From assembly GCA_023630585.1 (NCBI GenBank), contig CM042553.1:296001-360000 (forward strand): DNA of 64,000 nucleotides, read 5' to 3'. This document shows, piece by piece, positions 33,655 through 45,110 of the stretch (positions are counted from its first letter, which is position 1; every line of letters starts with the position of its first letter). The notes beneath the pieces are model-generated. The model ran no database searches, was not told where the DNA came from, and saw nothing but the letters and a program-made list of their open reading frames with translations. The stretch is from Cranoglanis bouderius (taxonomy: Eukaryota; Chordata; Actinopteri; Siluriformes; Cranoglanididae). Both the position numbers and the translations under genes were made by a program.

Positions 33655-34996
33655 ACAGGTACACACAGAGGAGTGAAACCAGGCTACACATTAAACACAG
33701 CTCTTTACATGATTGGAATCAGTCCTCTTCTACATCACATTAAAACTGATTCAAGAGCACAAGCAAATATAATAAATAAACATTTAAAAAATGATGAATA
33801 AATCTCTGTGTCCAAATGAAACCTGAATAAAGCAGAGGCAGTGTGGATGGACTGCAGCGCTGCTCCGCCATTAAACACAGACTGTAAAGATTAAATAAAA
33901 ATATTAGGACTAACTATAACAAACAACAAGTGTCCTGAACATAACTGGGAAATAAAGGAACAAGAAATTAAATCTGAAATTGAAACATGGAAGTTGTCCG
34001 ACTATAAAACCAGAACACAAATAATAAAGAGCTTTCTATTGTCCGAGCTTTTATTTATAGCCACTGTTTTTCCACCAGATGACAAAAGTATCAGTCGATT
34101 AAATAAAATGCGCGCGCGCTTCATTTGGGGAAATAACAGAGAGGTGACAAAGAGAGAAGTTTTATTTAAATCAAAAGAACAAGGAGGACAGAGTGCAAGT
34201 GAATTAGGAAATAAATTAAAGACAGTATTTTGGACTGGATAGGAGGCGTAAATACATGGTGTAGGAAAAGAGGAAGCGCGAGACAGAAGATTCCTGTTTA
34301 TAAACTTGTGTGTGGTGACTTCAGCTTTAAACCCGAAAACTTAAAGGTAGACTAGTTAAACCTGCCAAATAAAACCGTCTACAAAATCAAAAAATATATA
34401 TATTTTCCAGCACAAACACCTCACACCAGCTGAGAGTGTAGAGTTTATAAAAACATACAAACAGAAGATCTATCAGAGAATATGAGAGATGTAATGTGGT
34501 TAGTTAGTGTAGGGAGATTAGCAGTATGATGGATAGTGAAATGGAGCTGCTACATCACCACTAAAACATGTCCTACAAGAAGATGAAACCACTGAACACA
34601 TTTTAATACACTGTCCACGCTCAGCAGAGATATGGGAAAAGATGGGAAACATTGGACTGAATATAAACTTAAATGAAAAAAATCAATAATGTGCGGCTTT
34701 TTCACCGAGAACCTGCCAAAAAAAACAGAAAACCTTTTTCTGGTTAGTAATTTGCAGAGTGAATAATAAAATCTGTAAAACAAGATGTAAAATCGTTTTA
34801 AAACAATGCCATATTTCTGCTGAGGTGGTTTTAAATAGATTATAAGTGAAATAAAACACCAAAGAACGACGGATAAAAGAACAATGGGACACTTTAAACA
34901 TGTGGTAAGTGTAAATATCTGTGTAAATATGTGTATTCTGTACTTTAAATCATGTTCATGTCAATTTTGAAAGTTTTCTGATATTTCGATATAATG

Positions 34997-35051
<55 letters not shown>

Positions 35052-35100
35052 TAAAATAATAATAATAATAATAATAATTAAACAAAGCTTGATTTAAAAA
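33655..35100 (+). mobile_element. Tx1/L1-like LINE remnant (copy C)
   Basis: Starts in the polymerase (HRGVKPGYTLNTALYMIGIS, the RGVKQGCPLS block eroded), has EAVWMDCSAAPPLN, ILGLTITNNKCPEHNW, an 82-codon open piece with IKSFLLSELLFIATVFPPDD and RARFIWGNNREVTKREVLF, then the C-terminal region (34420-34830). The YADD loop is missing. (AAT)n at 35000-35080 and acaaagcttgatttaaaaag mark a 3' end like that of copy B. Confidence 0.75.
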
Positions 35101-35439
35101 GCCAGACCGGTGGATTTTCTGACTCCAAAACCAGAACTGACTGCGCACTCAACAAGACCAAGTGGAGCGACGCAGAGCAACATCACTCAATCCATAAACA
35201 GAGAGAAAATACAATTATATGTGACATGTATTTTTAAAAAAAAAAAAAAAAAAAAGTGGACCAACGGAAATGTGATAATATCCATAATAGCTGCGTAACA
35301 TATATTGCGTCATAACGTGGGCGTGGTCTATTTTGAGAATCTGCAAGTTTGAGAAGAAAAGCCATTTGCTGCAGATATTTGTCTGTCCGTGATCACAGGG
35401 GCCAGATACCCTTTACATTCATTCTGTTACAACTTCAGA
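35101..35439. other. Intergenic, no gene seen
   Basis: Contains a poly-A run of about 19 bases near 35237. No supported gene. Confidence 0.4.
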
Positions 35440-35870
35440 TACCTGTCCGTGAAAATAATTTAATTTAGTTCATTCAAAATGAATCAGTTTAGTTCGGTCA
35501 ACACAATTTAGCTGGTTTAGGTCAAATTAATTTACTCTAGTATGTTTAATTAATTTATTAATTTATTATTAGTTTAATTAAGTTTAAATTATTATTCATT
35601 TATCAAACTAAATCTTCTAATGTTGGTCCAACTTAATTTTTTTTTAAATTAATTTACTGAGGATTCATTCATTTTCTTGTGTTTAAACAAGCAGTTTCAT
35701 TCATCATTACACACAATGTATATAATGAACAAATAAGGACTGGTGTCAGTACTGACATTAGTATAGATCACTGAGGGCCCACAGTCTAAGCACAAGCACC
35801 ACTCTTCAGCACAATAAAATTCAAAAACATTACAGAAACTCCTTTATTTCTAACATATCTCAGTCCTTTG
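35440..35870. mobile_element. Degenerate DNA-element copy (partner of 36072-36803)
   Basis: Shares with 36125-36470, in the same order, tttaatttagttca, agctggtttaggtcaaatta, ttggtccaacttaatttttt, gtttaaacaagcagtttca, aatgtatataatgaacaaat and actgagggcccacag. Confidence 0.65.
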
Positions 35871-36071
35871 GTCAGGGGTGTATATGCAATTCTAGAGCCA
35901 TTCCCTTATGGACAGGAAGTGAATTTGTTTAGTTTGAAACCCATATAGGACTGACTTTTATTCCCTGCCTTCAAAATCAAATGTTTGTTTTTTTTAATGG
36001 AAACTGCATTGGTTTTGATGGTAGCAATTAAAACAATGCAATTATAATGGTATTCATCTCTCAAAATAAGA

Positions 36072-36803
36072 CACACGCTCAAAAAATGAATTCATTACTC
36101 TTACTTAATTTAATTGAACATTTTTACACACAATTTAATTTAGTTCACTCAAAATTAATCAAAATTAATTTAGTTGGGTCAACAGAATTTAGCTGGTTTA
36201 GGTCAAATTAATTTACTCTAGTACATTTAATTAACTTTATTACATTTGTCAAACTAAACTTTCTTATGTTGGTCCAACTTAATTTTTTCAAATGAATTTA
36301 CTGAGGTTTAATTCATTTTCATATGTTTAAACAAGCAGTTTCAGCCACCATAATAGACAATGTATATAATGAACAAATAAGAAAAGACTGGTGTCAGTTA
36401 CTGAGGGCCCACAGCTTTATAAGCACAAGTGCCACTCTTCAGCACCATGGTAACCACAAAATTCAGCAACTCCTTCAAATATCCAACATAACTGAACATT
36501 AAAGACTAACACGTCTTTCTCTTTACTGAAAAATACATAAAATAACACTTAATCCCTAAATTTACTCTCCTAATGCAATCCCTTGCAAAGCATGCTGGGA
36601 ACCACAGATCCACTGCCCAGTTATTTATGTCAACAAAAATGATTCATGTAGTTTTAACACAAATGAATTAAGTAAACTTCAGTTTTAAATATATTAGGTG
36701 GATTGAACACAATGAAATTAAGTTGTGACAAAATCGTGTCACTTTAGCTCATCCTAATTAATTAAACTGAACAAGAGGCAAGAAATCGTTTTTTGAGTGC
36801 GCC
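36072..36803. mobile_element. Candidate non-autonomous DNA transposon with GC(A/G)CTCAAAAAA ends
   Basis: Left edge acgctcaaaaaatga and right edge tcgttttttgagtgc form an inverted repeat of about 14 bp with two mismatches. It is AT-rich and non-coding. A partial second copy lies directly upstream at 35440. Confidence 0.55.
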
Positions 36804-37101
36804 TGTGCCTCAAGTAACATCAAGCGACAATAAGTCTATGTCCTCTGATAAAGTATGTGTTTTTTTTAAGTCAGTCACAAAACAGTTTGCACTCCATCTT
36901 GCGACGCACTGCTGATACTTCACTTGAGTTTCATCACGTCACCTTTCATACCCAGAACCTTTCAGTTCCATACTGGCCCACATTCAAAACGTTTCAGCTC
37001 AGATTCATGCGTCGGTGGTCTGAAGCCACAAATCCGATCAGAAAAGGGAGAAAATCTGACACATTGAGCTGGCAAGTTGCATATGAGCTATGCTTTAGAG
37101 C
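36804..37101 (-). other. Presumed dhodh 3' UTR region
   Basis: Lies downstream of the dhodh stop on the minus strand. There is no clear AATAAA and no long poly(A); a short A8 run (minus strand) near 36859 is the only candidate tail remnant. Confidence 0.35.
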
Positions 37102-38325
37102 CTAATTCATTGTCGCCCCTTCTGTGTGTGATGATGCCACACCATCAGACGTCCTGTGCTCAGCACCTACTGCTTCTGATACACTACTGAATCCCTGTTT
37201 CGTTAAGAGCTCATGCAGTTCTCTTTTGATCTTGGTTACGACCGGAGGACCCTGATACACCAGCGCAGTGTAGAGCTGAACCAGAGATGCTCCGGCACGG
37301 ATCTTATCCAGGGCATCCTGTCCGCTAGACACTCCACCTACACCGACTATGGGCACCTTCCCTTTTGTCAAGGTGTACATCTCCCGTACTGTACGAGTGG
37401 ACAGCTCTTTAAGCGGCTGCCCGCTCAGACCCCCCACCTCGTTCCGGTTGTGGTCCTGCAGGGTCTCAGGCCTGGACACTGTGGTGTTGGAGACGATTAA
37501 ACCATCCACACCAAGCTCTGTGATGACCTCTGCAATGTCCTGCTTGTCCTGCTGTGAGAGATCTGGAGCAATCTTAACCATCACTGGCGGCCGACTCGCT
37601 CCTTGCAGAGTGTCTCTCGCTTTCAGTACCTGGTCCAGTAGATGGTGCAGTTCTTTCTTCCCCTGAAGGTCTCTGAGGCCCGGAGTGTTTGGGCTACTCA
37701 CGTTCACTACAAGGTAGTCAGCGAGGGGGCCAAGCGTCCTCACTCCCTCCAGATAATCAGCCACAGCATCAGTGGACAGCTTGTTCTTCCCCAAGTTGAT
37801 GCCTAGCGGCTTGCCTGCTTTAGTGAGCTCAGACTGAACTCCTTCTCTGGCTCTTAATCTCTCCTGAACAGCTACAACGCCACAGCTGTTGAAACCGTAT
37901 CTGTTAATCACCGCCTGGTCAGCCTCGAGTCTGAACACACGGGGTTTTGGATTTCCCTCCTGTGGTTTCGGGGTGACTGTGCCCACCTCGACAAAGCCGA
38001 AGCCGAGCCGATACAGAGCATCCACTGCCTCACCGTGCTTATCAAAGCCTGCTGCGATCCCTACAGGATTCCCGAACCTCCGTCCCATCACATTTACCTC
38101 CAGTGATGCGGGATCCCGGTAACGACTTCTGGGCACCAGGCCCAGGCTGAGTAAGCGCACAGCTATGAGATGAGCTGTCTCTGCTCCCACAAGTCTTTGC
38201 AGCATGGGCATGAGGCTCGTAGCATAGAAGCGCTCGTCCCCAGTCGCAGTCAGGTATCCCAGGAATAAGGAGCTGCCACATCCCAGGATCTTTACAGCGT
38301 CCTTCAGCTGTCCCGCCATGACCAT
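37102..38325 (-). CDS. dhodh: Dihydroorotate dehydrogenase (quinone), mitochondrial; intronless copy
   Basis: A single 407-codon frame from ATG at 38325 to TGA... of a full-length class 2 DHODH, which oxidises dihydroorotate to orotate with ubiquinone at the inner mitochondrial membrane (step four of pyrimidine synthesis). N-terminal residues 8-25 form the membrane anchor, followed by the helical quinone-tunnel region (30-65). FMN/substrate blocks are VGIAAGFDKHGEAVDAL (88-104), INRYGFNS (140-147), GINLGKNK (175-182), VNVSSPNTPGLR with the catalytic-base serine (207-218), SNTT (279-282) and VGVGGVSSGQDAL (327-339). All expected residues look intact. The length suits vertebrate DHODH (about 395-405). 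Vertebrate DHODH genes have many exons, so the absence of introns marks a retrocopy, yet it has no stop or frameshift. The ATG at codon 3 (38319) has the better start context. The 5' flank is a copy of the fam32a promoter region. Confidence 0.93.
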   Translation of the reverse strand: MVMAGQLKDAVKILGCGSSLFLGYLTATGDERFYATSLMPMLQRLVGAETAHLIAVRLLSLGLVPRSRYRDPASLEVNVMGRRFGNPVGIAAGFDKHGEAVDALYRLGFGFVEVGTVTPKPQEGNPKPRVFRLEADQAVINRYGFNSCGVVAVQERLRAREGVQSELTKAGKPLGINLGKNKLSTDAVADYLEGVRTLGPLADYLVVNVSSPNTPGLRDLQGKKELHHLLDQVLKARDTLQGASRPPVMVKIAPDLSQQDKQDIAEVITELGVDGLIVSNTTVSRPETLQDHNRNEVGGLSGQPLKELSTRTVREMYTLTKGKVPIVGVGGVSSGQDALDKIRAGASLVQLYTALVYQGPPVVTKIKRELHELLTKQGFSSVSEAVGAEHRTSDGVASSHTEGATMN

Positions 38326-38376
38326 TCACGTTGTAAACACTGGAGGCGTATCCACGTGATTTGACTCAACTCTCAA

Positions 38377-38624
38377 CTCTTGCCGCCAGACGTGATGCTG
38401 CTCTCTCGAAGTCAAGCCGCTCAATAAAACTCCCCGCGCAGTGTCCACTTATTTATCCGCACTCTACAGGACCTAGTTGAGAACAGGCGAGGAGGCGGGC
38501 CTAAGACCAACGTTCACACAATAGAATCCATTCAAAAAGAAACAGAACGCCACAGCTTTTCATCTGCTAGCGTCTTCTTCTTCCTCATTTTCTCTACACA
38601 CACAAACAATATTAATTAACATAA

Positions 38625-38685
<61 letters not shown>

Positions 38686-38790
38686 ACTATTATCAGTACA
38701 AATGTTTTTTTCCCCACCAGTAGTAGTAGTAGTAGTAGAACATATTAGTAAATAACTGTGTAAAATGTACATAGTAAAACATACAGCCAA
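38377..38790 (-). promoter_or_regulatory. dhodh 5' flank: inverted copy of the fam32a promoter/leader
   Basis: The reverse complement aligns block by block with 2496-3497, including gcgcggggagttttatt, tcctgtagagtgc, gataaata and ttctttttgaatgg. Homology ends near 38377, at the point equivalent to just before the fam32a ATG; the 50 bp between there and the dhodh ATG are unrelated. The CTA/TAG tract is about six units (38717-38738) and a (ATT)n tract (38625-38683) replaces a short AAT run. Promoter function is inferred. Confidence 0.6.
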
Positions 38791-39392
38791 ACACTCATCA
38801 GTGTAAGGAGGTTAGTAAAAGCACTCTGTGTTTGTACAACACACACATTCATTTTTCAATCACAAGGTGTTCCTTTTGAGCACCGTCCGTGGGCTCGAGG
38901 CCCGTATACTAAACTCCTAGGTCCACTACAACTACAGGTCACACATGGCAGCAAAACTGCTGATTAGTAGGCCCAGCATTCAGCTGATCACCACCAATGT
39001 CTGTGTACACTTTTAAGTGAGCCCACATTCTACCACACGAGCAGGTCGCTCACAAATGCCAATAACTAACTAACTAACTTACAAGCAGCACAGAAAGGGA
39101 GGCAAAGACAACTCTCAGGCCTTACTTTATCAGCTCTCTCAAATGCACAGTATTATGGACTCTCTGAGGTATAATGTCTAAATTAGCTACATTCTCTCAA
39201 ACATTAGCCTCATTCTTAAACTCCAAGGGTTATTCACAAGGGAAGAGTATGCTCTTCACCGTTTGTAACATACAAGACATCACACAAGCGTGTCAAAACA
39301 AAGTCAGTGTTTAACTGAACACACTTCGCACTGTCTAATCAAATGCCTTTTCTTTTCTATAAAAGTTGCCGAGTCCCTTCCCGCCCTTGCGT
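38791..39392. other. Intergenic, no gene seen
   Basis: No supported exon. A short (AACT)n run occurs near 39065-39080. Confidence 0.4.
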
Positions 39393-42300
39393 TTTTAAAT
39401 CAAGCTTTATTCGGTTTTTCAAAACTCATTACAAACACTTATTTGCATTTATATGATACATTACAATTCATCATTTACATTCACAAAATGCGTATGTAAA
39501 TTGACATATTTAAGAAGGTAAAAGCGTAAAGCATACACATTCACACATCTACATACATATCAATTCACAGCACATTTACACTGCACACCTCTTCAGGTGT
39601 TTAAATTACATGAATTTCACATGTTTAAAATGTCCCATGGGTGTTTATTTTTTGTCTTTTTGTCAGTTGTCCTTTGTCGTTTCAATTCTCTTATAATCTG
39701 TTTAAAAACAACCTCAGCAGAGAGATGGGATTGTTGTGTAATGATTTTACATATTTATACATATACGTTTTCCAGATTTGACTATTTACTGTGCAAATTA
39801 CTAGCCAAAGAAAATGTTTCACTTTCTTTGGTAAACTTTCTTTAGTAAAGTTGGTAAACTAGCTTTAGTACCCCAGATAAAACGCACACACATTTTGTTT
39901 AGAGTGATTACACTTTTCTCGCCTGGGGGAAAAACGGTGGCTAAGAATAATAATTTGGATAAAACAAAAAAATCTTTATTATTTGTATTCTGGTTTTATA
40001 GTTAAAAGCTTTCCACGTTTCAATTTCTAATTTCATTTCTTGTTCTTTCCGTGCCCAATTACATTCATAACACTTGTTATTTGTTATACTTATCCCTAAA
40101 ATGTTTATTTCCCCTTTCCACTCTATATTTAATGGCGGAGCGGTGCTACAGCCCATCCATACTGCTTCTGTTTTAGCCGGGTTTCATTTAGCTCCAGAGA
40201 TTTTTTCATCATTTCTTTTTAGGTCTTTTATAAAAACAGTTATATCGTCTGCATATCGTCTGTGCAGATCTTCATTTCTTTATTAGACTCAATTCGTGCC
40301 TCTTGTAATCTGGGGTCGGGTTTAATTTTGTGTAAAAGAGGACTGATTGTAAGTACATTTAACACCGCGCTCAATGGGCAACCTTGTTTAACACCTCTCT
40401 GTATCTCAAACTCATCAGTCAGCTGACCATTTCCATTCATGTGCACTTTTGATTCTGCATATAATAGCTTTACCATCGCGATGAAGCCTTCCGGAAAGCC
40501 GAAATGCCTCATTGCGCACCATAAGTATTCTCGAGAAATAAAATCAAAAGCTTTGTTTTGATCCAGGCCAACGATAAAAAACACTCTGTCAGACACATTT
40601 GCGTTTAGGTCTCTTATACAACCCAGATTATCCCACATATATCTTCCTTTTACAGCGCAAGTTTGCTCTATTTCTATGAGTTTATCCACTGTCTCATTCA
40701 CACGGTTTGCAATGAGTTTAGTGAGGATTTTATAGTCAGTGTTCATTAGGCTTATTTATGTCCAATTATCCAGATCGGACTCCTCGCCTTTCTTATAGAT
40801 TAGAGAAATAATACAGTGATAAAATGATTTAGTTAACGTACCTGATTGTATACCTTCATTATATAAAGTGACTAGTAGGTCTACTATTTCATTAATACAA
40901 AGTTTCCACAGTTCTGCAGGTAGCCCATCGGGTCCTGGGCTTTCCCCATCATTCATTTGTGACCCCGCAGTTATTATTTCATCAGCACTAATCGGGTTAC
41001 CCAGTCATTTAGTGTTGGGGTCATTTAGTGTCGGGCAAGTCTCTAAAAAACTGCTTATTTTTTCTCATCTATATTTATTTTTGACGATACTTCCTGACAT
41101 TTTTTTCATAATGAAATCTCTTTTATCTTTCTCATTCTCTATAATCATACCTGAATTATCTTTAATACGGTTAATATACTCGTCCTCTTTACGGCTTTTT
41201 AACAGTTTAATAACTTTTTGAATATTTACTACATGTTTTGTGTCAAGTCCTACCTGTATCTGGGCATTTTTCATCATTTATTTGAGTCATCTCTGATTTA
41301 ATTTGTTGTAAATTATCTTCCTCATCCGCGTCCCTTTTCTGTTTGGTTTGGATCTCAATATATTGTGCAACAAGGCTGTTATAATGCTCATTTTTTAACT
41401 GGTTTAATTGTTTACATTTCCCCTTAAGATATGATGTTATCTGTGCTTTAAATATATGCCACATTTGGCTATCTGAATTTGTTAAAACTTTCAGATCTTT
41501 AATTCGTTTAATTTCATTTATTAATTCATGGATCACTCGGCTATCTTTTAAACATGTTATATTTAACTTCCAATAGCCTCTTATTTTATTTTCATTTCAA
41601 TTGAATTGAACAGAAACTGCTAAATGCTCAGACTCTACGAGATATTCCGTTTTATAATATAAAACTCTGATTGTTTTCCACACATATTCTGTCTATTCTC
41701 GTTCTAGAGTTGCTGTCAAAACGGGTAAAACCATAATCATCAGGATATTTTTCCCTAAATGTATCTGTGAGTTCACATGTTTGACAGTCGTTATTTAACA
41801 GTTTCCCTTCTCGAGAAATCATTGCATTTATATTTGGAATTTTATCTTTTACATGAGTTGTCGTATTAAAATCTCCACATAATACAGTACAAAAGCCCAC
41901 ACACAATAGCTCATATAACTTATGAAATGTTATCTGGTGGGGTATACACATTAACTATTCTTAGTTTTTGATGTTTATAATGACAGTCTACCATCAGTAC
42001 ACGTCCAGGCATTATTTCTCTTGTCATAATAATTTCAACAGAATTAAAAAAAATATCGTCTCCAATAGAGATCACAGCATGTCCACTCGTCCATAGTTTC
42101 TTCACACCGTCCAAATCAGCTTTGGTCATCAGTTTTAATTCTTGTGCAAATATAATATCACATTTTTTTCTATTAATACAGATATTTTCTTATTTCTGTT
42201 GTTTTCTGACTGAATTCCTCGAACGTTTATAGTTGTGATGTTAAGGGACATTTTAATGTTTAGGAGACATAAAAGGAGAATGATTAAACGTTCATTCCTT

Positions 42301-43275
42301 AGTGTTTTTTGCATTATCTGCAGTAGTAGTAATTATCTTTTGTGTTCTTTTGTTTGTAATATTTTTCATTTGAACATCTTTAATGTCGGAGAGAACGAGA
42401 GTGGTTTGACCTGCACCATTAGCGTCTCTCCGATTCGCCCTGCTTGTTCCAGCCGAGAGTGTAGACTCCTCCGTGGCTTGCTGACTCCCTGCAGTAGCCG
42501 AGCCGCTCCGCTTTTTTCCCTTCCGGAATTGCCGACTCTTTCGGTGCTTGTTCATTCTCTTCAGGAGACGAATAATCCTCCTCACTCGTAGAATCGTCGG
42601 TATCATCACTGTATGTATGTGATGATCTAGAGTTTTCCTCACTTGTGTTTTGGTGATTTTCCTCCCATTCAGCGTTCTCTCTGTTTTCCCAGTTTAAAGT
42701 TTCTTTATCACTTGTGACTATTCCGACACTGTTTAGGTTTGTATTTGGTGACTTTATTGGTTTAAATCGTCGTTATGTTGTCTTGTTATTTTAACTTTAT
42801 TATGTAAGACTTTGGACACTGGAAATAAAGGTGTCCTTGTTCCTGGCAGATATTACATACTCCGGTATTACTGCATTATTTCCCATTATGGCCGAAATCA
42901 CCACATTTCCAGCATTTTGTCTTGTCACAGACCACCAAGCTAAAGACTGAGTTATTGCAAATAAAACAACGGTGTACCTGCCCGGGATATGAAATTGTCC
43001 CATTGTATGGTCCCATTGTTATTGAGTTTGGGCTCTGAATCAGAGATCCATCAGGGTTCTTCCTAAGCTTTATTTTGTAACGTCTGACTCCATACCAGAA
43101 GCCAAACTGGTCCACTGGTTTATATACAGGTTGTAGAATCTCACAAAAATGCAGAAGGTACTGCTCTACGTCTGTGTCTGCTATTCATCCTGTCCAAAAC
43201 TTCACCACAATGTATTTTATATCTTGTGGAGCTGATGTAGTGATCTCCCATTTTCTCCAAAGCATACTTCCTGTA
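39393..43275 (-). mobile_element. Tx1/L1-like LINE, minus strand (copy B)
   Basis: Read on the minus strand: ORF1 (from about 43275, DQFGFWYGVRRYKIK, then CWKCGDFGHNGK with an in-frame stop before its last cysteine, and CNICQEQGHLYFQC), endonuclease (42129-41652: VNVYTPPD, CGDFNTTTHVKDK, TRFDSNSRTRIDRI), polymerase (40956-40240: SPGPDGLPAELW, GLDQNKAFDFISREYLW, RGVKQGCPLS, and a catalytic loop changed to CTDD) and APPLN...ILGISITNNKC (40156-40070). The C-terminal third is missing or unreadable, and the 3' end has AATAAAGC near 39408. Same family as copies A and C. Dead. Confidence 0.8.
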
Positions 43276-43545
43276 TTACCAACACATTCCCACTCCTAAT
43301 TCGGTACATATGGGTGCTTGGTCAGGACCCCTTGACGTCACTTCTTAACACATTGCGTACCCCTTTGGCGTCGTTTTACACCATGCAGGGTAGTCCGATA
43401 GACTTCTAATGATCGCTGACTGCACCGTCTAGAAGAAAAAGTGAGCGGATCGATCCGGTTTGTTTAGCTGGAAGTGATGTTTTCCAGACCCAGAATATAT
43501 CAAACTCCTGTATTATAGACTACAGGAGAGTTTGCTGTGTTTTGG
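43276..43545. other. Repeat-like spacer next to LINE copy B
   Basis: Contains ggtcaggaccccttgacgtc and cattgcgtacccctttggcg, words that feel repeat-derived, but no ends were defined and no gene is supported. Confidence 0.3.
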
Positions 43546-45110
43546 TCACTGCTGGTTTTTTTTAAATAGACATTTAAGCAAAGTACAGTGTTCATAAAGC
43601 TGAGTAAACTCATCACTGAGAAGGTGGTTATAATCTATAAGATCAGGAATAAGATGAATTTTGCTGCATGTTGTTAGCATCTCCCTCTCACTTCCGCATT
43701 CCACTGAGCGCATTCCAGCGCTATTCATAAAAACCCTCCGGACTCATTCACGTACTCTGGTTTTGTTTACTTTGTCATGTGCTCTTTTGTTTTTGTTGTA
43801 CGTCATGTCTCTGCCCCTGCTTCCTTATTGGTCCGTTGGGTTTGTGTTCTGTCATTGGTTCTCCCGTTATTGTCTGATTATAATTTCCAGGTGTGGTGTG
43901 TCTGATCTTGTTTGCTTTGAATGACCTCTGTTATTTAAGCCCCTGTCTGTGTCCGCTTCGTGGTGGAGTATTAACCGTATGTAACGAAATGTAACTAAAA
44001 GTAGCGGCGAAGCAAAGATCAAGAATTGTAGATCTTTCTATGTTTTTTGTTTGCCAGGTGTTCCCTGGTTCCTGGATTATAGCCTCGTGACTTCTTGGAA
44101 GATTCCTCCGTGTCTTTGTTTTCCTCGCGCTGACCTAGCCTTTGGATTATTGTCTCGTGACTTCCTGGATTTTTGCCCTGTGGGTGTTTGGATTATTACC
44201 TAGCCTTTTGGAATTACTGCCCTGTCTTTCTCTGGAATTTTGCCTTGTTTATTTGTGGGGTTTTTTTTTTTTAGACTGTCCCGTTATTTTTGAATGTTCT
44301 GTTTCCTTTTTATGTTCCTAATAAACTGACAACTTTCCCCTGCGAGTGCGTTCTGCTTCCCTCCTTCCAGTGTTGTAACACGTGTGTAAATGTTCATGAA
44401 ATCTGACAGATTGTTCAATAAGGGAATCCAACCCTAACTTCAGTCTGCTGGCAAAAACAAGAGAAACCAATTTGGCATCACAGTTAAATAAAGTTATGGG
44501 TCTCCACCCGTCTAGAGATAAAGTGTTTGGGTTGGGTATTAAGGTAATTACCCCCTGTCTGAGAGAGGGAGGTAATACCCCTTTCCTTATGGATTCATTA
44601 AACATAGATCAAATAAATGGGCAGAGGGCATCTCTGAAAGTCTTCTAAAATTCATTCATAAGCCCATCATTACCAGGAGATTTGTTGTCCTTGAGTTTCT
44701 TAATATTATCAATCATTTCTTTAATACTAAGCTCTTTCTCACACGTTACTAAACTCATCACTAACATTTATTTATTATCCAGATTTTTAAAAAGGTTTCC
44801 ATTAATGAGTTCTGTAGTCCAGAGCTAGAATACAAAGACTGATAAAAATCTGATAAATGTTTTGAGATGGTCAGTAAATCATCTGTGACGGTGTTATGTG
44901 TAATTTATTAATCGATTATCGCTGCCTTTCCCCTAAAGAATAGAAATACCTTGTGTTTTTTTCACCGTGTTCAGGCCAGTTTCTTCTGGAGTGGATGAAA
45001 GCACCTCTTACCTTTTCCTTATAGTGTTTATTTAATCCCCTTGTAATTTTAATAAAGATGATGGTTTGCTCTTTGATGGTGAGAGTAGTGTACAACATGT
45101 TAATTCCAGA
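43546..45110 (-). mobile_element. L1-clade LINE fragment interrupted by a solo LTR
   Basis: Minus strand from 45110: KVRGAFIHSRRNWPEHGEKN, then NDGLMNEF near 44650, LPPSLRQGVITLIPNP, GWRPITLFNCDAKLVS and SVRFHEHLHT up to 44381. After the 709-bp insertion it resumes with SKIHLIPDLIDYNHLLSDEF (43670-43610). These are the linker and the first polymerase blocks of an L1-clade ORF2 like copy E. It stops before the catalytic palm. Confidence 0.7.
43672..44380 (+). mobile_element. Solo LTR nested in the L1 fragment
   Basis: Starts TGTTAG, ends GTAACA, and is flanked by catgt (43667-43671) and cgtgt (44381-44385), a 5-bp target-site duplication with one mismatch. The L1 reading frame continues across it once one copy of the duplication is ignored. 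TATTTAAG near 43932 and AATAAA at 44322 fit an LTR promoter and poly(A) signal. Ty3/gypsy-like by structure; no internal genes. Confidence 0.8.

Noticed and set aside
37213..38122. Plus-strand frames opposite dhodh
   Set aside because: dhodh on the minus strand is unambiguous; these are complementary shadows.
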